DNA from: Actinomycetota bacterium
Lineage (GTDB): Bacteria; Actinomycetota; Acidimicrobiia; Acidimicrobiales; RAAP-2
Direction of reading: 5' to 3'
NCBI GenBank assembly: GCA_009726065.1
Contig: WLNA01000003.1
Coordinates: 1 to 46,106, forward strand
Length of the DNA stretch: 46,106 nucleotides
Under the pieces are notes generated by a model that did not search any database, was not told the DNA's origin, and was given only the letters and a program-made list of their open reading frames with translations. Below, piece after piece: positions 8,207-16,788 of the stretch (position 1 is the first letter of the stretch; the number at the start of each line of letters is the position of its first letter). The position numbers and the translations under genes were made by a program.

Positions 8207-9232
8207 CTACTTACCGGAATGGGCAACGAGGAATTTCGCTGTCTCAACAATTGATGTTTCGACATCAATGAATTTCATATCGAACCCGGACTGAGCTTTC
8301 TTAGAGGAAATGCGTACCGGTTTGCCCAACATCGGCAAGATTGACTTAATCTGCCCGTCGAACAGTGCCAATACGTGCATTAAAAGCTTCGGTGCCCGTC
8401 GCGTCACAATTTTCTTCTCCGGGAATGTGCGCTTCAGCAACTTGGCTATTTCGATGAACGTGATGGCATCGGAGGCGGCAATGTAACGCTGTCCTTCAGC
8501 ATCCTTCATGGCGATGCTCCTCACGTGCATTGCGGCCACATCTCGAACATCAACTATGGAAAAGGCGAGGTCGGGCATGGCCGGGTCCTTAGCATCCAGG
8601 ACTCGTTCGAGAACGCTCACCGATGTTCCGTAGTTTTGGTCGAGTGGCGCACCCAACACCATGCTGGGATTAATGGTGGTCATAGCAATTTCCGGTGCCT
8701 CGGTTGCGATGTACTCCCAGGCGGCCCGTTCGGCCAGCGTCTTGGACTTGGTGTAGGGATCGCTACCTAGTGGTGACATTACGTCGGTCCAATTACTCTC
8801 GTCGTAGTCCTTCTCGCTCTCTGTCAATTCGACACCCTGAATTGCGGCCACTGAAGAGGTGAGAATCACGCGCTTAACACCAGCGGCGTGAGCTGCCCGA
8901 AGCGCACGAAGTGTGCCGTCAACCGCCGGGCGGATCAAGACATTCTCGTCCTTTACCTTGTCAATGGTGAACGGAGATGCCGTGTGCATAAGAACATCGA
9001 TGTTCTGGAGCGCTTCGGTCCAGCCATTGTCACTCAGGAGGTCCAGCTCCACGAACGATAACGAATTAATAGCATTCGGATCAACAAGATGCGGCGTCAC
9101 GGCCGCAATCACCTCATCAGCCTTGACGGTGGAGCGAACGGAGGCCCGAACGGTGTAGCCGTCGTTCAGCAACTGAAGCGTGATGTGTTTGCCGATGTAA
9201 CCACTGGCACCAGAAACGAAAACGGACGTCAT
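8207..9232 (-). CDS. NAD(P)-dependent epimerase/dihydroflavonol-reductase-like protein
   Basis: This 341-residue extended short-chain dehydrogenase has the N-terminal nucleotide-binding motif GASGYIG (8-14) and the catalytic YxxxK as YTKSK (Y160, K164), with the active-site serine in TSS (125-127). The layout matches dihydroflavonol-4-reductase-like and cinnamyl-alcohol-reductase-like proteins more than sugar epimerases (SFVELDLLSDNGWTEAL, then MHTASPF). It would reduce an aldehyde or ketone using NADPH in the cytosol. AAGGAG lies 6 nt before the ATG. It stands alone, convergent with the dioxygenase. The substrate is unknown. Confidence 0.8.
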   Translation of the reverse strand: MTSVFVSGASGYIGKHITLQLLNDGYTVRASVRSTVKADEVIAAVTPHLVDPNAINSLSFVELDLLSDNGWTEALQNIDVLMHTASPFTIDKVKDENVLIRPAVDGTLRALRAAHAAGVKRVILTSSVAAIQGVELTESEKDYDESNWTDVMSPLGSDPYTKSKTLAERAAWEYIATEAPEIAMTTINPSMVLGAPLDQNYGTSVSVLERVLDAKDPAMPDLAFSIVDVRDVAAMHVRSIAMKDAEGQRYIAASDAITFIEIAKLLKRTFPEKKIVTRRAPKLLMHVLALFDGQIKSILPMLGKPVRISSKKAQSGFDMKFIDVETSIVETAKFLVAHSGK

Positions 9233-9256
9233 AAATCTCCTTAATAGTTAGGATTT

Positions 9257-9262
9257 AATATA
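9257..9262 (-). promoter_or_regulatory. -10 box candidate (TATATT) for the reductase gene
   Basis: On the minus strand TATATT lies about 24 nt before the start codon and upstream of the AAGGAG, in a locally AT-rich stretch. A leader of roughly 15-20 nt would carry the ribosome binding site. No good -35 hexamer is seen. Confidence 0.3.
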
Positions 9263-9396
9263 CAAATACCCTAAGGAATTGCTGAGCGCTGGGAATCAGA
9301 ATCCCCTACTTCACGCCTTAGCGTTCCGACCTAGCCGAGCGAAGAATGAACGGCCACATCTCTCAGGGCGACGAATAGCGCTTACTGAGCAGAAAT

Positions 9397-10113
9397 CTAT
9401 CGTGGAAAAACGAGGCTCTTGGGCGCCAGAAGAAGCTCATTCGGTGTACCCAGCGGGATAACACTATCGCTGTCAATCAGGTCGAAAAATACTTCCTGAC
9501 CAGCCATAATCATTTCTTGAAAAAGAGGGGCGATGTAGATCTCTCCGTCGTCATCTCGTTCCGAGGCCGAGTCGGTCAACTTGACGAGATCACCAAAGCG
9601 GCGAAAATAGTAGAGACCGATGCTGCAGTTTGACGAAATTCGATTTTTCTCGACCACGCGATGCGCACGGCCGGCGGAGTCACCTTGCACGAAACTCCAG
9701 TGGTCACCATCGGCGACAAAACAGGGAATCCAACCATCTCCGCGCAACATTTCCGGAGACAATTGCGACGGTACTACGTACGTATCCGTGTTGTAGATTA
9801 AAACTTGTTCGTCACTATCGACAACGGTACGAGCTAGGCACGCCGAGACCGCCTGCCCTCTGGTGGGCGCGTCCACAAAGACGATGATTGGCTCATGGAA
9901 ACCGATTTGCCTGGCTGCATCGGCCACAAACGCCTCAATGCCGGGTAAGCGCCTTGTGATCACAACTAACTGTGCATCACTGAAAGATTTGAGACTCGCG
10001 AGCGACCATTGCAAGAGCGAATGCCCCAGGAATTCGATTTCGTGCTTTTCCCGCTGATAGCCAGCGTTCTTAAATCGTGTACCCATTCCCGCCATGGTCA
10101 AAATGATTTTCAT
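9397..10113 (-). CDS. Sugar-nucleotidyltransferase-like protein
   Basis: This 238-residue protein begins MKIILTMAGMGTRF, the G-x-G-T-R nucleotide-binding motif (residues 9-13) of the NTP-transferase fold. A lysine-containing segment (REKHEIEFLGHSLLQWSLASL) stands in the place of the usual pK-pl loop. The acidic pair in IYNTDTYV fits the metal-binding site. Such enzymes activate a phosphorylated sugar or alcohol as an NDP or CDP derivative. The ATG overlaps the stop of the preceding gene by one base (TAATG), indicating translational coupling. It is the last gene of a four-gene operon with a kinase fusion and a phosphatase. The molecule activated is unknown. Confidence 0.75.
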   Translation of the reverse strand: MKIILTMAGMGTRFKNAGYQREKHEIEFLGHSLLQWSLASLKSFSDAQLVVITRRLPGIEAFVADAARQIGFHEPIIVFVDAPTRGQAVSACLARTVVDSDEQVLIYNTDTYVVPSQLSPEMLRGDGWIPCFVADGDHWSFVQGDSAGRAHRVVEKNRISSNCSIGLYYFRRFGDLVKLTDSASERDDDGEIYIAPLFQEMIMAGQEVFFDLIDSDSVIPLGTPNELLLAPKSLVFPR

Positions 10114-11750
10114 TACGCCACACACTCTGCCAGCAGTGACAATCCGCGGAGCAGCATTGCCATTTGATGATCAGGTCGCGTTGAATGGAGGGGAAGCATG
10201 GAGAGAAAAAGCGTTGTTTCAATCAAGCGAACCCGGCGAGCATCCACCGACCGGTCAGCCAGCTTTCGTTCGAACATACGGGCGATCTCACCATGATCAG
10301 GTCTTTCCCGGAATTTCAATTCGAACCTAGCCTCCCCCTCACGATGGAGTGAAAACTGGTCTAGGACAATGAAATCGTATTTCCCATGCACTGAGTGAGA
10401 CAGCTTTGCCAAGTCATAGTAACTATCACCAAAATTCTTATTGCGACCGAATCGACCTCGCGGGTCAATCATTTTCAACAAATGATGATGGGTGTCGTAC
10501 AGAATATTTCCAAAACAAAGATCACCGTGGAGTCGAACAAATGCATCCGCCCGCAGGGCTCCTGCCGACTCCAGCAATTGGGGAAGAAGCTCTGTGGCCT
10601 CGAGGAGCGAAGGACACTTCACCCCGTTGACATAAAGACGTTCATCAATCGGTACATCAATCGCAATGGTGTCAAGAAAATGAGCGATACGCTCACGAGG
10701 CTTGTCTATATACATTGTTTTCAGATCAAGGCTTAGATCAGTGGCAACCAGTTGCTCTTCGCCTTGCAGGTCGAGTACTTCGAATACACGATTAAAAATA
10801 CGTTCCCACACGTCAAGGTCGTGCCGTGCAAAAACGAGGCATTCATCCAATGAGGGGTAGGGATAAAATTCCATTTCAACCCACGGCTGATCTGGCGCGA
10901 GATCGTACGAATAGATCGTCGGGGTGAACGGTCGGAGAGCGTCGGGCTGGCTCAGAACCCACTCAATCTCGTCTATCAATTTCGCTGTATTTTGACTACT
11001 TTTCTTGATCGAGGAGCCACCACGTTCGAAGGACATCGAATTAAAGGAACGATGATTCATCGCCTCACGTCGGGCGATATTCAAATTATCGGCATGGCCG
11101 TAGTCAATCCACTGCGCAGGTTTGACCAGCACTGGGGCGTGATGTGCAAAGTATTCCGTGATTGCGATGTAAAAGTGTGAAACGCCATTTGTTGCCGCGG
11201 TGCGGTTCAAAATCGATGCGAACTCTGAGAAGTCACGAAATCCCCAAACCCCTAGGAAGGTGTGCCAAGTGGAGATGTCTTCGCGGTATTGCTTATCGGA
11301 GATCTCCCAGAAGGCATTTTCGGAATTCCTGAAGAGAGTCCACCGAGCTGACTCTTGCGTGTCAGCGTACGCAACAAAATTTGCAGCCTGATGTTCCGCT
11401 GAAAGTGGTGAAGTGAGGGTGTCACCTAGGTTGATGATTACGTGGTCCATCTCGAAAATCTCAGGGCGCTTCACTATGAAGTCACTAATGGTGTCCGCGA
11501 GTGACCCACCCGGATTAATCTCAACCAGGTCGACTTTGGGGTGTGGGAAGAACTCCAAGTAGGCCACCACCTGGTCGGCACCCTCATGGACTAATACGTA
11601 GATCACATCGACAGACGATTCGTACGTTTGAATCAGGCTCGCTAGGAGGGGCACGGTACGCAAAGGGACTAAGACTGGGGGTACCGGACCATGGACCGTC
11701 TGAAGATCAATCCCAACCAACTTCGCAGTTGGCACTACCAGCGCACGCAC
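10113..11750 (-). CDS. Nucleotidyltransferase-like / phosphotransferase fusion protein
   Basis: This is a 545-residue two-domain protein. Residues 1 to about 250 have the strand pattern of a nucleotidyltransferase (acidic INLGDTLTS, and WIDYGHADNLNIARRE near the domain end) but lack the GxGTR motif at the N-terminus (MRALVVPTAKLVGIDLQT). Residues about 290-545 are an aminoglycoside/choline-kinase-type phosphotransferase with the catalytic HGDLCFGN (H408, D410, N415) and the metal-binding IDPRG (D429). Fusions of this kind are known in capsule loci, where they prepare a phosphorylated, nucleotide-activated building block. The start is GTG at 11750, one nt after the stop of the HAD gene; the downstream gene overlaps by one base. 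The first domain may be regulatory or use a different donor site. The substrate is unknown. Confidence 0.75.
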   Translation of the reverse strand: MRALVVPTAKLVGIDLQTVHGPVPPVLVPLRTVPLLASLIQTYESSVDVIYVLVHEGADQVVAYLEFFPHPKVDLVEINPGGSLADTISDFIVKRPEIFEMDHVIINLGDTLTSPLSAEHQAANFVAYADTQESARWTLFRNSENAFWEISDKQYREDISTWHTFLGVWGFRDFSEFASILNRTAATNGVSHFYIAITEYFAHHAPVLVKPAQWIDYGHADNLNIARREAMNHRSFNSMSFERGGSSIKKSSQNTAKLIDEIEWVLSQPDALRPFTPTIYSYDLAPDQPWVEMEFYPYPSLDECLVFARHDLDVWERIFNRVFEVLDLQGEEQLVATDLSLDLKTMYIDKPRERIAHFLDTIAIDVPIDERLYVNGVKCPSLLEATELLPQLLESAGALRADAFVRLHGDLCFGNILYDTHHHLLKMIDPRGRFGRNKNFGDSYYDLAKLSHSVHGKYDFIVLDQFSLHREGEARFELKFRERPDHGEIARMFERKLADRSVDARRVRLIETTLFLSMLPLHSTRPDHQMAMLLRGLSLLAECVA

Positions 11751-11751
11751 G

Positions 11752-12150
11752 TCAACCTTCAGTTTCGTGTCTGATTAAATCCAGCAATTCGTCTTCATTG
11801 TTCCGTAAGAATTCAGACGGCCTGATTGCTCGATCATCTACGTAAAAACCTTCAAAACCACACCAGGGCTTCGCAACCTCAACTTCGTCGTATGGCACGT
11901 CATGTCGTTGGAGCCAATCAAGAACTCCGGGAAGAGTTTCGACATTAAGCAAGCCCACCCTGCCACCATAGGTACGAACTTGGCGTGATGTTGAAATGAT
12001 GATGTAGTAGCCAGCACGCTGAAATTCACGGAGACGTTGAATTACATCAAGCCGGGGGGCGCAGTCGGCATACGTGCCACCAATGGGCTTGGGATGGCAT
12101 AACGTTCCATCAAGGTCCATCACCAGACGTTTCTTATCGTTGTCCTTCAT
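11752..12150 (-). CDS. HAD-family phosphatase, capsule-biosynthesis type
   Basis: This compact 132-residue HAD protein has the nucleophile motif VMDLDGTLC (D12, D14), motif II as ISTSRQVRTYGG, the motif III lysine in AKPWCG and motif IV as VDDRAIRP. It lacks a large cap domain, so it probably acts on a small or exposed phosphate. Short HAD proteins of this type occur in capsule and surface-glycan loci. The ATG overlaps the previous stop (ATGA), and the next gene starts one nt after its own stop. That context ties it to the same substrate as the kinase and nucleotidyltransferases. The exact substrate is not readable. Confidence 0.8.
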   Translation of the reverse strand: MKDNDKKRLVMDLDGTLCHPKPIGGTYADCAPRLDVIQRLREFQRAGYYIIISTSRQVRTYGGRVGLLNVETLPGVLDWLQRHDVPYDEVEVAKPWCGFEGFYVDDRAIRPSEFLRNNEDELLDLIRHETEG

Positions 12151-12983
12151 CCTGATAGCCCTCGGATGTACTCACGTAGTGGATCATCGATGAGGCGCGG
12201 CACGCGCTTCACGGCATAGAGATTTGATTCGTCATAAGCAGAGTATTGCTGAGGACTCCCATAAAAACTCTTTGCCGGCACTTCAACTCTTCCAGCTCTC
12301 ACATCTTCCACTAACGAGGGAGTCAGCAGGCCGCCCGTAGTCACTTCACTGTAGACAAAAGGCAGGCCAATGTCTTGCGTCAAACTGGCGGCAATCGTTG
12401 GTAGCACAGTCTCTTCATCTGGATAGGCGGTGGAGGCTCGTTCGTACGGAAGAACTCTTGTCAAAATATCAGCCATATCTCGCATGAGTTCTGCGTTGTA
12501 TGCCGTCCCTTCTGGGGTTGATGCACGTACGCCATCGATCTTGAGATAGCTAGTTAATTGACTCAAATACTCATGTTTGCGAACAGCCCGGGCGTGAGAC
12601 CATGTCGAATCTTCCGGGATTCGAATGGGGCGGGCAAGCGCATCAAATGACACCGCATAACCTTCAGCACCCGATCGAACGTACATATCGTTACTGGCAT
12701 TTATGGCGAAAGAATCAAACTGGCAGCGCGTAGCAGCGTACAAATAGTTGGAGAGGTGTATCCCAAGCAGTCCTTGAGATTTTGTGCTGAAGCGAGTGGG
12801 ATTGATTAGAACGCGTTCAGAAGGTGCCATCTCTACCGGCCCCCCAAATCGACGTGTTCGAAATTCACGGCTCACATGGAGAACAACGAGAGATTCCGGA
12901 TTCATAGTGAGCACGTTGGCAATTTGATCGTTGACGACGTCTGGTGATTCATGTACGGGAATCGAAATCAAGAGTGTGGACAT
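12147..12983 (-). CDS. Glycosyltransferase-like protein (possibly core-2/GT14-like)
   Basis: This 278-residue protein begins LLISIPVHESPDVVNDQIANVL, followed by LVVLHVSREF, FAINASNDMYVRSG and a C-terminal AVKRVPRLIDDPLREYI. The opening strand, the N-rich middle and the KRV-R-DDPLR tail recall core-2/I-branching (GT14) glycosyltransferases and related proteins in surface-glycan loci; I am not certain of the family. No DxD motif is obvious. It is the first gene of a four-gene operon in which its stop overlaps the HAD start by 4 nt. A large dyad lies 28-66 nt upstream. The ribosome binding site is weak (GGAAGAAG, about 12 nt before the ATG). Confidence 0.45.
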   Translation of the reverse strand: MSTLLISIPVHESPDVVNDQIANVLTMNPESLVVLHVSREFRTRRFGGPVEMAPSERVLINPTRFSTKSQGLLGIHLSNYLYAATRCQFDSFAINASNDMYVRSGAEGYAVSFDALARPIRIPEDSTWSHARAVRKHEYLSQLTSYLKIDGVRASTPEGTAYNAELMRDMADILTRVLPYERASTAYPDEETVLPTIAASLTQDIGLPFVYSEVTTGGLLTPSLVEDVRAGRVEVPAKSFYGSPQQYSAYDESNLYAVKRVPRLIDDPLREYIRGLSG

Positions 12984-13010
12984 TGGTGATTTTCTTCTTC
13001 CAGGCTAAAC

Positions 13011-13049
13011 CAGTTCAAAAGTCTTTTAAATTAATTTAACTTAGAACTG
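13011..13049. promoter_or_regulatory. Large imperfect dyad with 14-nt AT palindrome (candidate operator)
   Basis: CAGTTC at 13011-13016 and GAACTG at 13044-13049 are exact reverse complements, with further pairing AAGT / ACTT just inside. In the middle lies a perfect 14-nt palindrome, TTAAATTAATTTAA (13026-13039). The whole element is in the 114-nt gap between the GT4 gene and the four-gene operon, 28 nt before the operon's start codon. It could be an operator or a cruciform overlapping the promoter. Confidence 0.45.
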
Positions 13050-13066
13050 TTGACTCGCATGCTATC

Positions 13067-13079
13067 TGGGCACTGCCCA
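13067..13079. promoter_or_regulatory. 13-nt palindrome TGGGCA-C-TGCCCA
   Basis: Two 6-nt arms around a single C form a near-perfect dyad between the GT4 stop and the AT-rich dyad. With a one-base centre it cannot form a hairpin loop, so a protein-binding site is more likely than a terminator. Confidence 0.25.
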
Positions 13080-13097
13080 CAAACGAATTGACAGCAA

Positions 13098-14189
13098 TTA
13101 CGACCTCAACGCTTCCCGATACAGTGCTGCGGTTTCTTGCCCGACAGCACGCCAGGTTCTTGTCGATGCCCATTCCAACGCGGCTGCTCGTGCAGCCGTG
13201 CGCTCAGCTTCGGACCATGACAGCACCTTAATTAAGGCCTCCACGGCCTCAGCATGATTACTAACTACCAGCGTTGCGTCGGATTTAAAATGTTCGAGCG
13301 AAGGGAACGAGTTCACAATAACCGGAGTCCCTGCTGCGAGCGCGTTGGCGAGTGAGCTGGAATTGGTGATATTACGAAAGAGGAGAAAGGTTGCATCCGC
13401 GGCGGCGTAGTACTTGTCGAGTTCTTCGTCACTAATCCGATCAAAATAGGTTTCTACAACAACATGCTTCGTTCGAAGGTCCGTGACGAGTTGTTGTATT
13501 TCGATCCTGGTGGTCGGATCCGAAAGCGCGCCGGCCACCACGACTCGTACACGCTGCGCCTTTTCAGGATTGTGATCGGCCCACTCGATGAGGACCCTAA
13601 ACGCTTGATCGGTACCTTTGTACGGGGCAATCGTTCCCAGGAGAACGATGAGGTGTTCATCAGGTGTGAGCCCGAGGCTCAGACGAGCCGTCTCGCGATT
13701 GAACCGCGTCGGGGACTCGGCAGCCGGCAAAACAACGTGGACACTTTCTCCGCCAAACTCATCCTCGATGCGTCGTGCTGTCGACCGATCGAATGCAATC
13801 ACGATGTCCGAGTACCGAACAAGCAGCCGACGAGCTGCCCGATCGTCATCAAAAATGGGCTGATGAGGCAAAAAATTGTGCGCCGTCCATGCAATCTTGA
13901 CGCCTGCCCGGCGAAGGGACCATAGCCAAAAACCCAGCCACATCCTCATGAGTCGTCGCGTTACTCGTCCCCGTATCCAAAGGGGGGCAAAATAGAAAAG
14001 CCAGTGAATATGGACGACATCAATGTCGCTACGCATCAAAAGGGATCGAAATGGCAGGACGAAGAGGTCTAGCGTCGCGGACGGAAACAACTTTTCTAGA
14101 TACCCCGTCTTAACGCCCTCAGCTTCGAGCGCCTCATTGAGACGATCTCCATAGGGATTACGGTCGCGAGGGTAGTGAAGTACTTTCAC
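13098..14189 (-). CDS. Glycosyltransferase, GT4-type (GT-B fold)
   Basis: This 363-residue protein has the two Rossmann-like halves of GT-B enzymes. The first half includes VVHIHWLFYFAPLW and TAHNFLPHQPIFDD. The second half includes LIVLLGTIAPYKGTDQAFRVL, VVVAGALSD, and the donor-binding region ATFLLFRNITNSSSLANALAAGTPVIVNSF, where the EX7E-like element is degenerate (SSSLANALAAGTPV). It is expected to add a sugar from a nucleotide donor at the cytosolic face of the membrane. The start is a GTG at 14189 with TAAGTT 7 nt upstream, suggesting a leaderless message. It precedes the four-gene operon by 114 nt and belongs to the same surface-glycan region. Confidence 0.8.
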   Translation of the reverse strand: MKVLHYPRDRNPYGDRLNEALEAEGVKTGYLEKLFPSATLDLFVLPFRSLLMRSDIDVVHIHWLFYFAPLWIRGRVTRRLMRMWLGFWLWSLRRAGVKIAWTAHNFLPHQPIFDDDRAARRLLVRYSDIVIAFDRSTARRIEDEFGGESVHVVLPAAESPTRFNRETARLSLGLTPDEHLIVLLGTIAPYKGTDQAFRVLIEWADHNPEKAQRVRVVVAGALSDPTTRIEIQQLVTDLRTKHVVVETYFDRISDEELDKYYAAADATFLLFRNITNSSSLANALAAGTPVIVNSFPSLEHFKSDATLVVSNHAEAVEALIKVLSWSEAERTAARAAALEWASTRTWRAVGQETAALYREALRS

Positions 14190-14196
14190 ATAAATT

Positions 14197-14202
14197 AACT
14201 TA
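14197..14202 (-). promoter_or_regulatory. -10 box of a probable leaderless promoter (TAAGTT)
   Basis: On the minus strand TAAGTT ends 7 nt before the GTG of the GT4 gene. No Shine-Dalgarno sequence lies at normal distance from this GTG. Confidence 0.4.
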
Positions 14203-14349
14203 CTTGCTTTAGCGACTAGCTAGTGATGGCATCAACCGGCAAGGATGGTTGACTGCCAAGCCAAGCGGCGATTATTCTTCAAAGCCGAATTCGATGTTGC
14301 ATAATCAACGGATGATTATTCAGCGCTGACATCAACTGGGTGAAGGTGT

Positions 14350-16686
14350 CTAGTGGTACACGCGAGTGACGCCCGTTGAATACACAACGGAGTAATTTTC
14401 GTAGAACCAGTCAGCAGGAAACTGGAATACTGCGATTCCTCGTGAGTGCGGTAGTTTCCCTCGAGCGCGACCGGTTTTGATATTTGACATTGACGCGAAA
14501 ACGAAGGAGTTCTTGTCCGTCATTCCTGGTGCTATGTGGGGAATCAAGCCCCGCGGGCCCGGCACGCTCAGAAGTGGCAGATAACCGTATCGGTCGGTTG
14601 CAACAACGCTGTTTTTGGGGAGTCCGCCAAGCCATTGCGCCGTTCCAAAATCTGCCGACGAAACTATGAATCTTTCAGGATTTTCTCCTTTCGCTACCAG
14701 AGATGCGGGGGGTGTACCGCCCGTGAGAAGCGACCCAAGTCCCACTGTATCGACCATCAAAACCACAGCCAGTGCGCCTACAGCAACGAAGCTCAGTCCC
14801 CGATACCTTCTTCCAATGGCTTGAATCAAAAGACCAACAGGCACCGCCATGCAAATCCCCGCTACGGGCAATACCCTTGCCGGGTTAAAGACAGATCCTA
14901 GAGAACCTGAAAATCGCAGTAATGCGGAGAGAGCAACTAGCGCGAATGCAAGACCAAAAACGTCAAGATTGATACGGGAACGATTACGCAAGACCATCCA
15001 CAATAAAAAGCCGAGGCCGAGAACTTCCATCAAAATAATCATTTCATGTGATGCAAATGTTAAACCATGAAAATATTTTGATATCCCAGGGACAATACCC
15101 TGCACCGTTGGTGCCTTGTCGTCGACCAAGCTATAGCTACTTGCACCCGGAGGGACCTCAAGCCATTTGATTGTTGCTGCTTCCTGCAAGATGGCTTTGC
15201 TGTACTCCTTCGCAGAAACCGCAGCCGTCGAGATCACGCTAACCAGGCCAACTCCGTTCTTGGCAATCGTTGCACGTGGAAGCGACAACGCATCGTTATG
15301 AGTGATAAGGAGATTCCATAGCAACGCTGTCGATGTGCTGACGCTAACGGCGACCCACGTTATGAGATTTCCGAAGGTGGCGACATCCGTATGGTCATCA
15401 GCCTTGAATCGCTTTCGAATAAAACGGGCAAGCAGGATACTCAGCCAAGCACCAGAGATGATTACCATCAGAATGTACGCCGTTGTGTAGTGAACGAAAG
15501 CTAACCCCGCAAGCAGTGACAACGAAACGATCCGGGCTTTCGACTCTGCAATATCTGCATCGAACCATGCCAAAATGATTCCCGCGACCATAATCATGGC
15601 GATTGACTGACGACCAATAGCGGGTAGTTCATTCGGAAATACTGCCGCTCCGATAATCAGACAGCTCGCAGTGGCCAAGCAAATCCAATTGGCTATAGGC
15701 GGTTGGACTTTCTCCATAAATCGAATTCGTACTGACATAATTGCAATTACGGCAACCGGCAAAAGGGCGAGCAACATTGGAACCAGAACGCGGCAAAACG
15801 TCAATGCGGAAAGCCCTGCGACGGAGCTCAACATCGATGGGAAGATGGTCAGGCTGAGCATTGACGCATAGGCATCGTGATTCGCAGGGACGTGCCAAAT
15901 TTGCTGCGAGATGGTGTGCGCCATCACTCCGTATTCCTTCTGGATATCCCAGCCGAAACTACGGTCTCCACGCAGTGAGCTAGAGAGCAGAATACCTAAG
16001 GTACTGAAATACACCAGTCCCAGTGGGGGACGGTTCTCCCGGCAAAAGTAGGCGTAGGTAATTCCTGCAGCGAGGGTGAGAACTGCGAGGATGAGCGCAA
16101 CTTCAGCAAGGGCGGGGCTCTGTTGATTGTTGAGCCGCGCCGCACCGAGCACTGAAACAACCGGTAAAGCAACGAATGGAATGCTTCGTAGCGTCATCAG
16201 CGCTGATTGGCCCTCAAAAAAGTATCGAACAGGGTCTCGACCTCTCAGTTGAGACGCAAAGATACTGATAACGCTGACGATTAAAAGAGTGATAGATGTA
16301 GGGATTATGGCTAATGGCTTAGAGATGCCATAGAGGGGTAGGAGGTAATTCATAACCCCTCCTACGACGCAGTTCGAGAGAATGCCAAGACCAACTGCAA
16401 GCGTGCCTCTTCCCGCCATTGAAGTAGGTCGGATAGCAAATATCGACATGAGACTTGCTCCAGGCAGGCAAATGATTACGGCCACCACAAAAGCCGTCAC
16501 ACCAGGATTTGTGTGATTTTGCAACCAGCCCACGCACGCCACTGTGATCGCTAAAATAATCCACGTCATCCAAGCCCGCTGCTCGTGAGGAACTATCTCC
16601 GCGTTGATTTCTTCTAAATCTATTTCTTCAACCGACAAAGTAGGGCCTCGGCTTTGCGTAGCAGCACTATTGAAAACGTATTCCAA
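14350..16686 (-). CDS. Very large polytopic membrane protein, DUF2206-like
   Basis: This 778-residue protein has about 16-18 hydrophobic helices followed by a soluble C-terminal region of about 120 residues. The first 40 residues are acidic (SVEEIDLEEINAEIVPHEQ). The short extracytoplasmic segment GDRSFGWDIQKEYGVM recalls the GWDI-x-x-EY motif of large archaeal and bacterial membrane proteins (DUF2206-like), thought to be lipid-linked-sugar-using glycosyltransferases. That assignment is uncertain. The start is taken as TTG at 16686; it is the only start codon in frame before the first membrane helix, and no ribosome binding site is seen. A small secreted protein is encoded 102 nt upstream on the same strand and is probably a partner. 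Confidence 0.65.
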   Translation of the reverse strand: MEYVFNSAATQSRGPTLSVEEIDLEEINAEIVPHEQRAWMTWIILAITVACVGWLQNHTNPGVTAFVVAVIICLPGASLMSIFAIRPTSMAGRGTLAVGLGILSNCVVGGVMNYLLPLYGISKPLAIIPTSITLLIVSVISIFASQLRGRDPVRYFFEGQSALMTLRSIPFVALPVVSVLGAARLNNQQSPALAEVALILAVLTLAAGITYAYFCRENRPPLGLVYFSTLGILLSSSLRGDRSFGWDIQKEYGVMAHTISQQIWHVPANHDAYASMLSLTIFPSMLSSVAGLSALTFCRVLVPMLLALLPVAVIAIMSVRIRFMEKVQPPIANWICLATASCLIIGAAVFPNELPAIGRQSIAMIMVAGIILAWFDADIAESKARIVSLSLLAGLAFVHYTTAYILMVIISGAWLSILLARFIRKRFKADDHTDVATFGNLITWVAVSVSTSTALLWNLLITHNDALSLPRATIAKNGVGLVSVISTAAVSAKEYSKAILQEAATIKWLEVPPGASSYSLVDDKAPTVQGIVPGISKYFHGLTFASHEMIILMEVLGLGFLLWMVLRNRSRINLDVFGLAFALVALSALLRFSGSLGSVFNPARVLPVAGICMAVPVGLLIQAIGRRYRGLSFVAVGALAVVLMVDTVGLGSLLTGGTPPASLVAKGENPERFIVSSADFGTAQWLGGLPKNSVVATDRYGYLPLLSVPGPRGLIPHIAPGMTDKNSFVFASMSNIKTGRARGKLPHSRGIAVFQFPADWFYENYSVVYSTGVTRVYH

Positions 16687-16788
16687 TTGTAGCCAGACAC
16701 CAAGTCATTAGCAAGGATTTCGGCCACTTAGAACAGTGATTCGGCGCCTATCGCCCATGGGAAGCTGGAGTGGTGATCGAAGTCAGCT

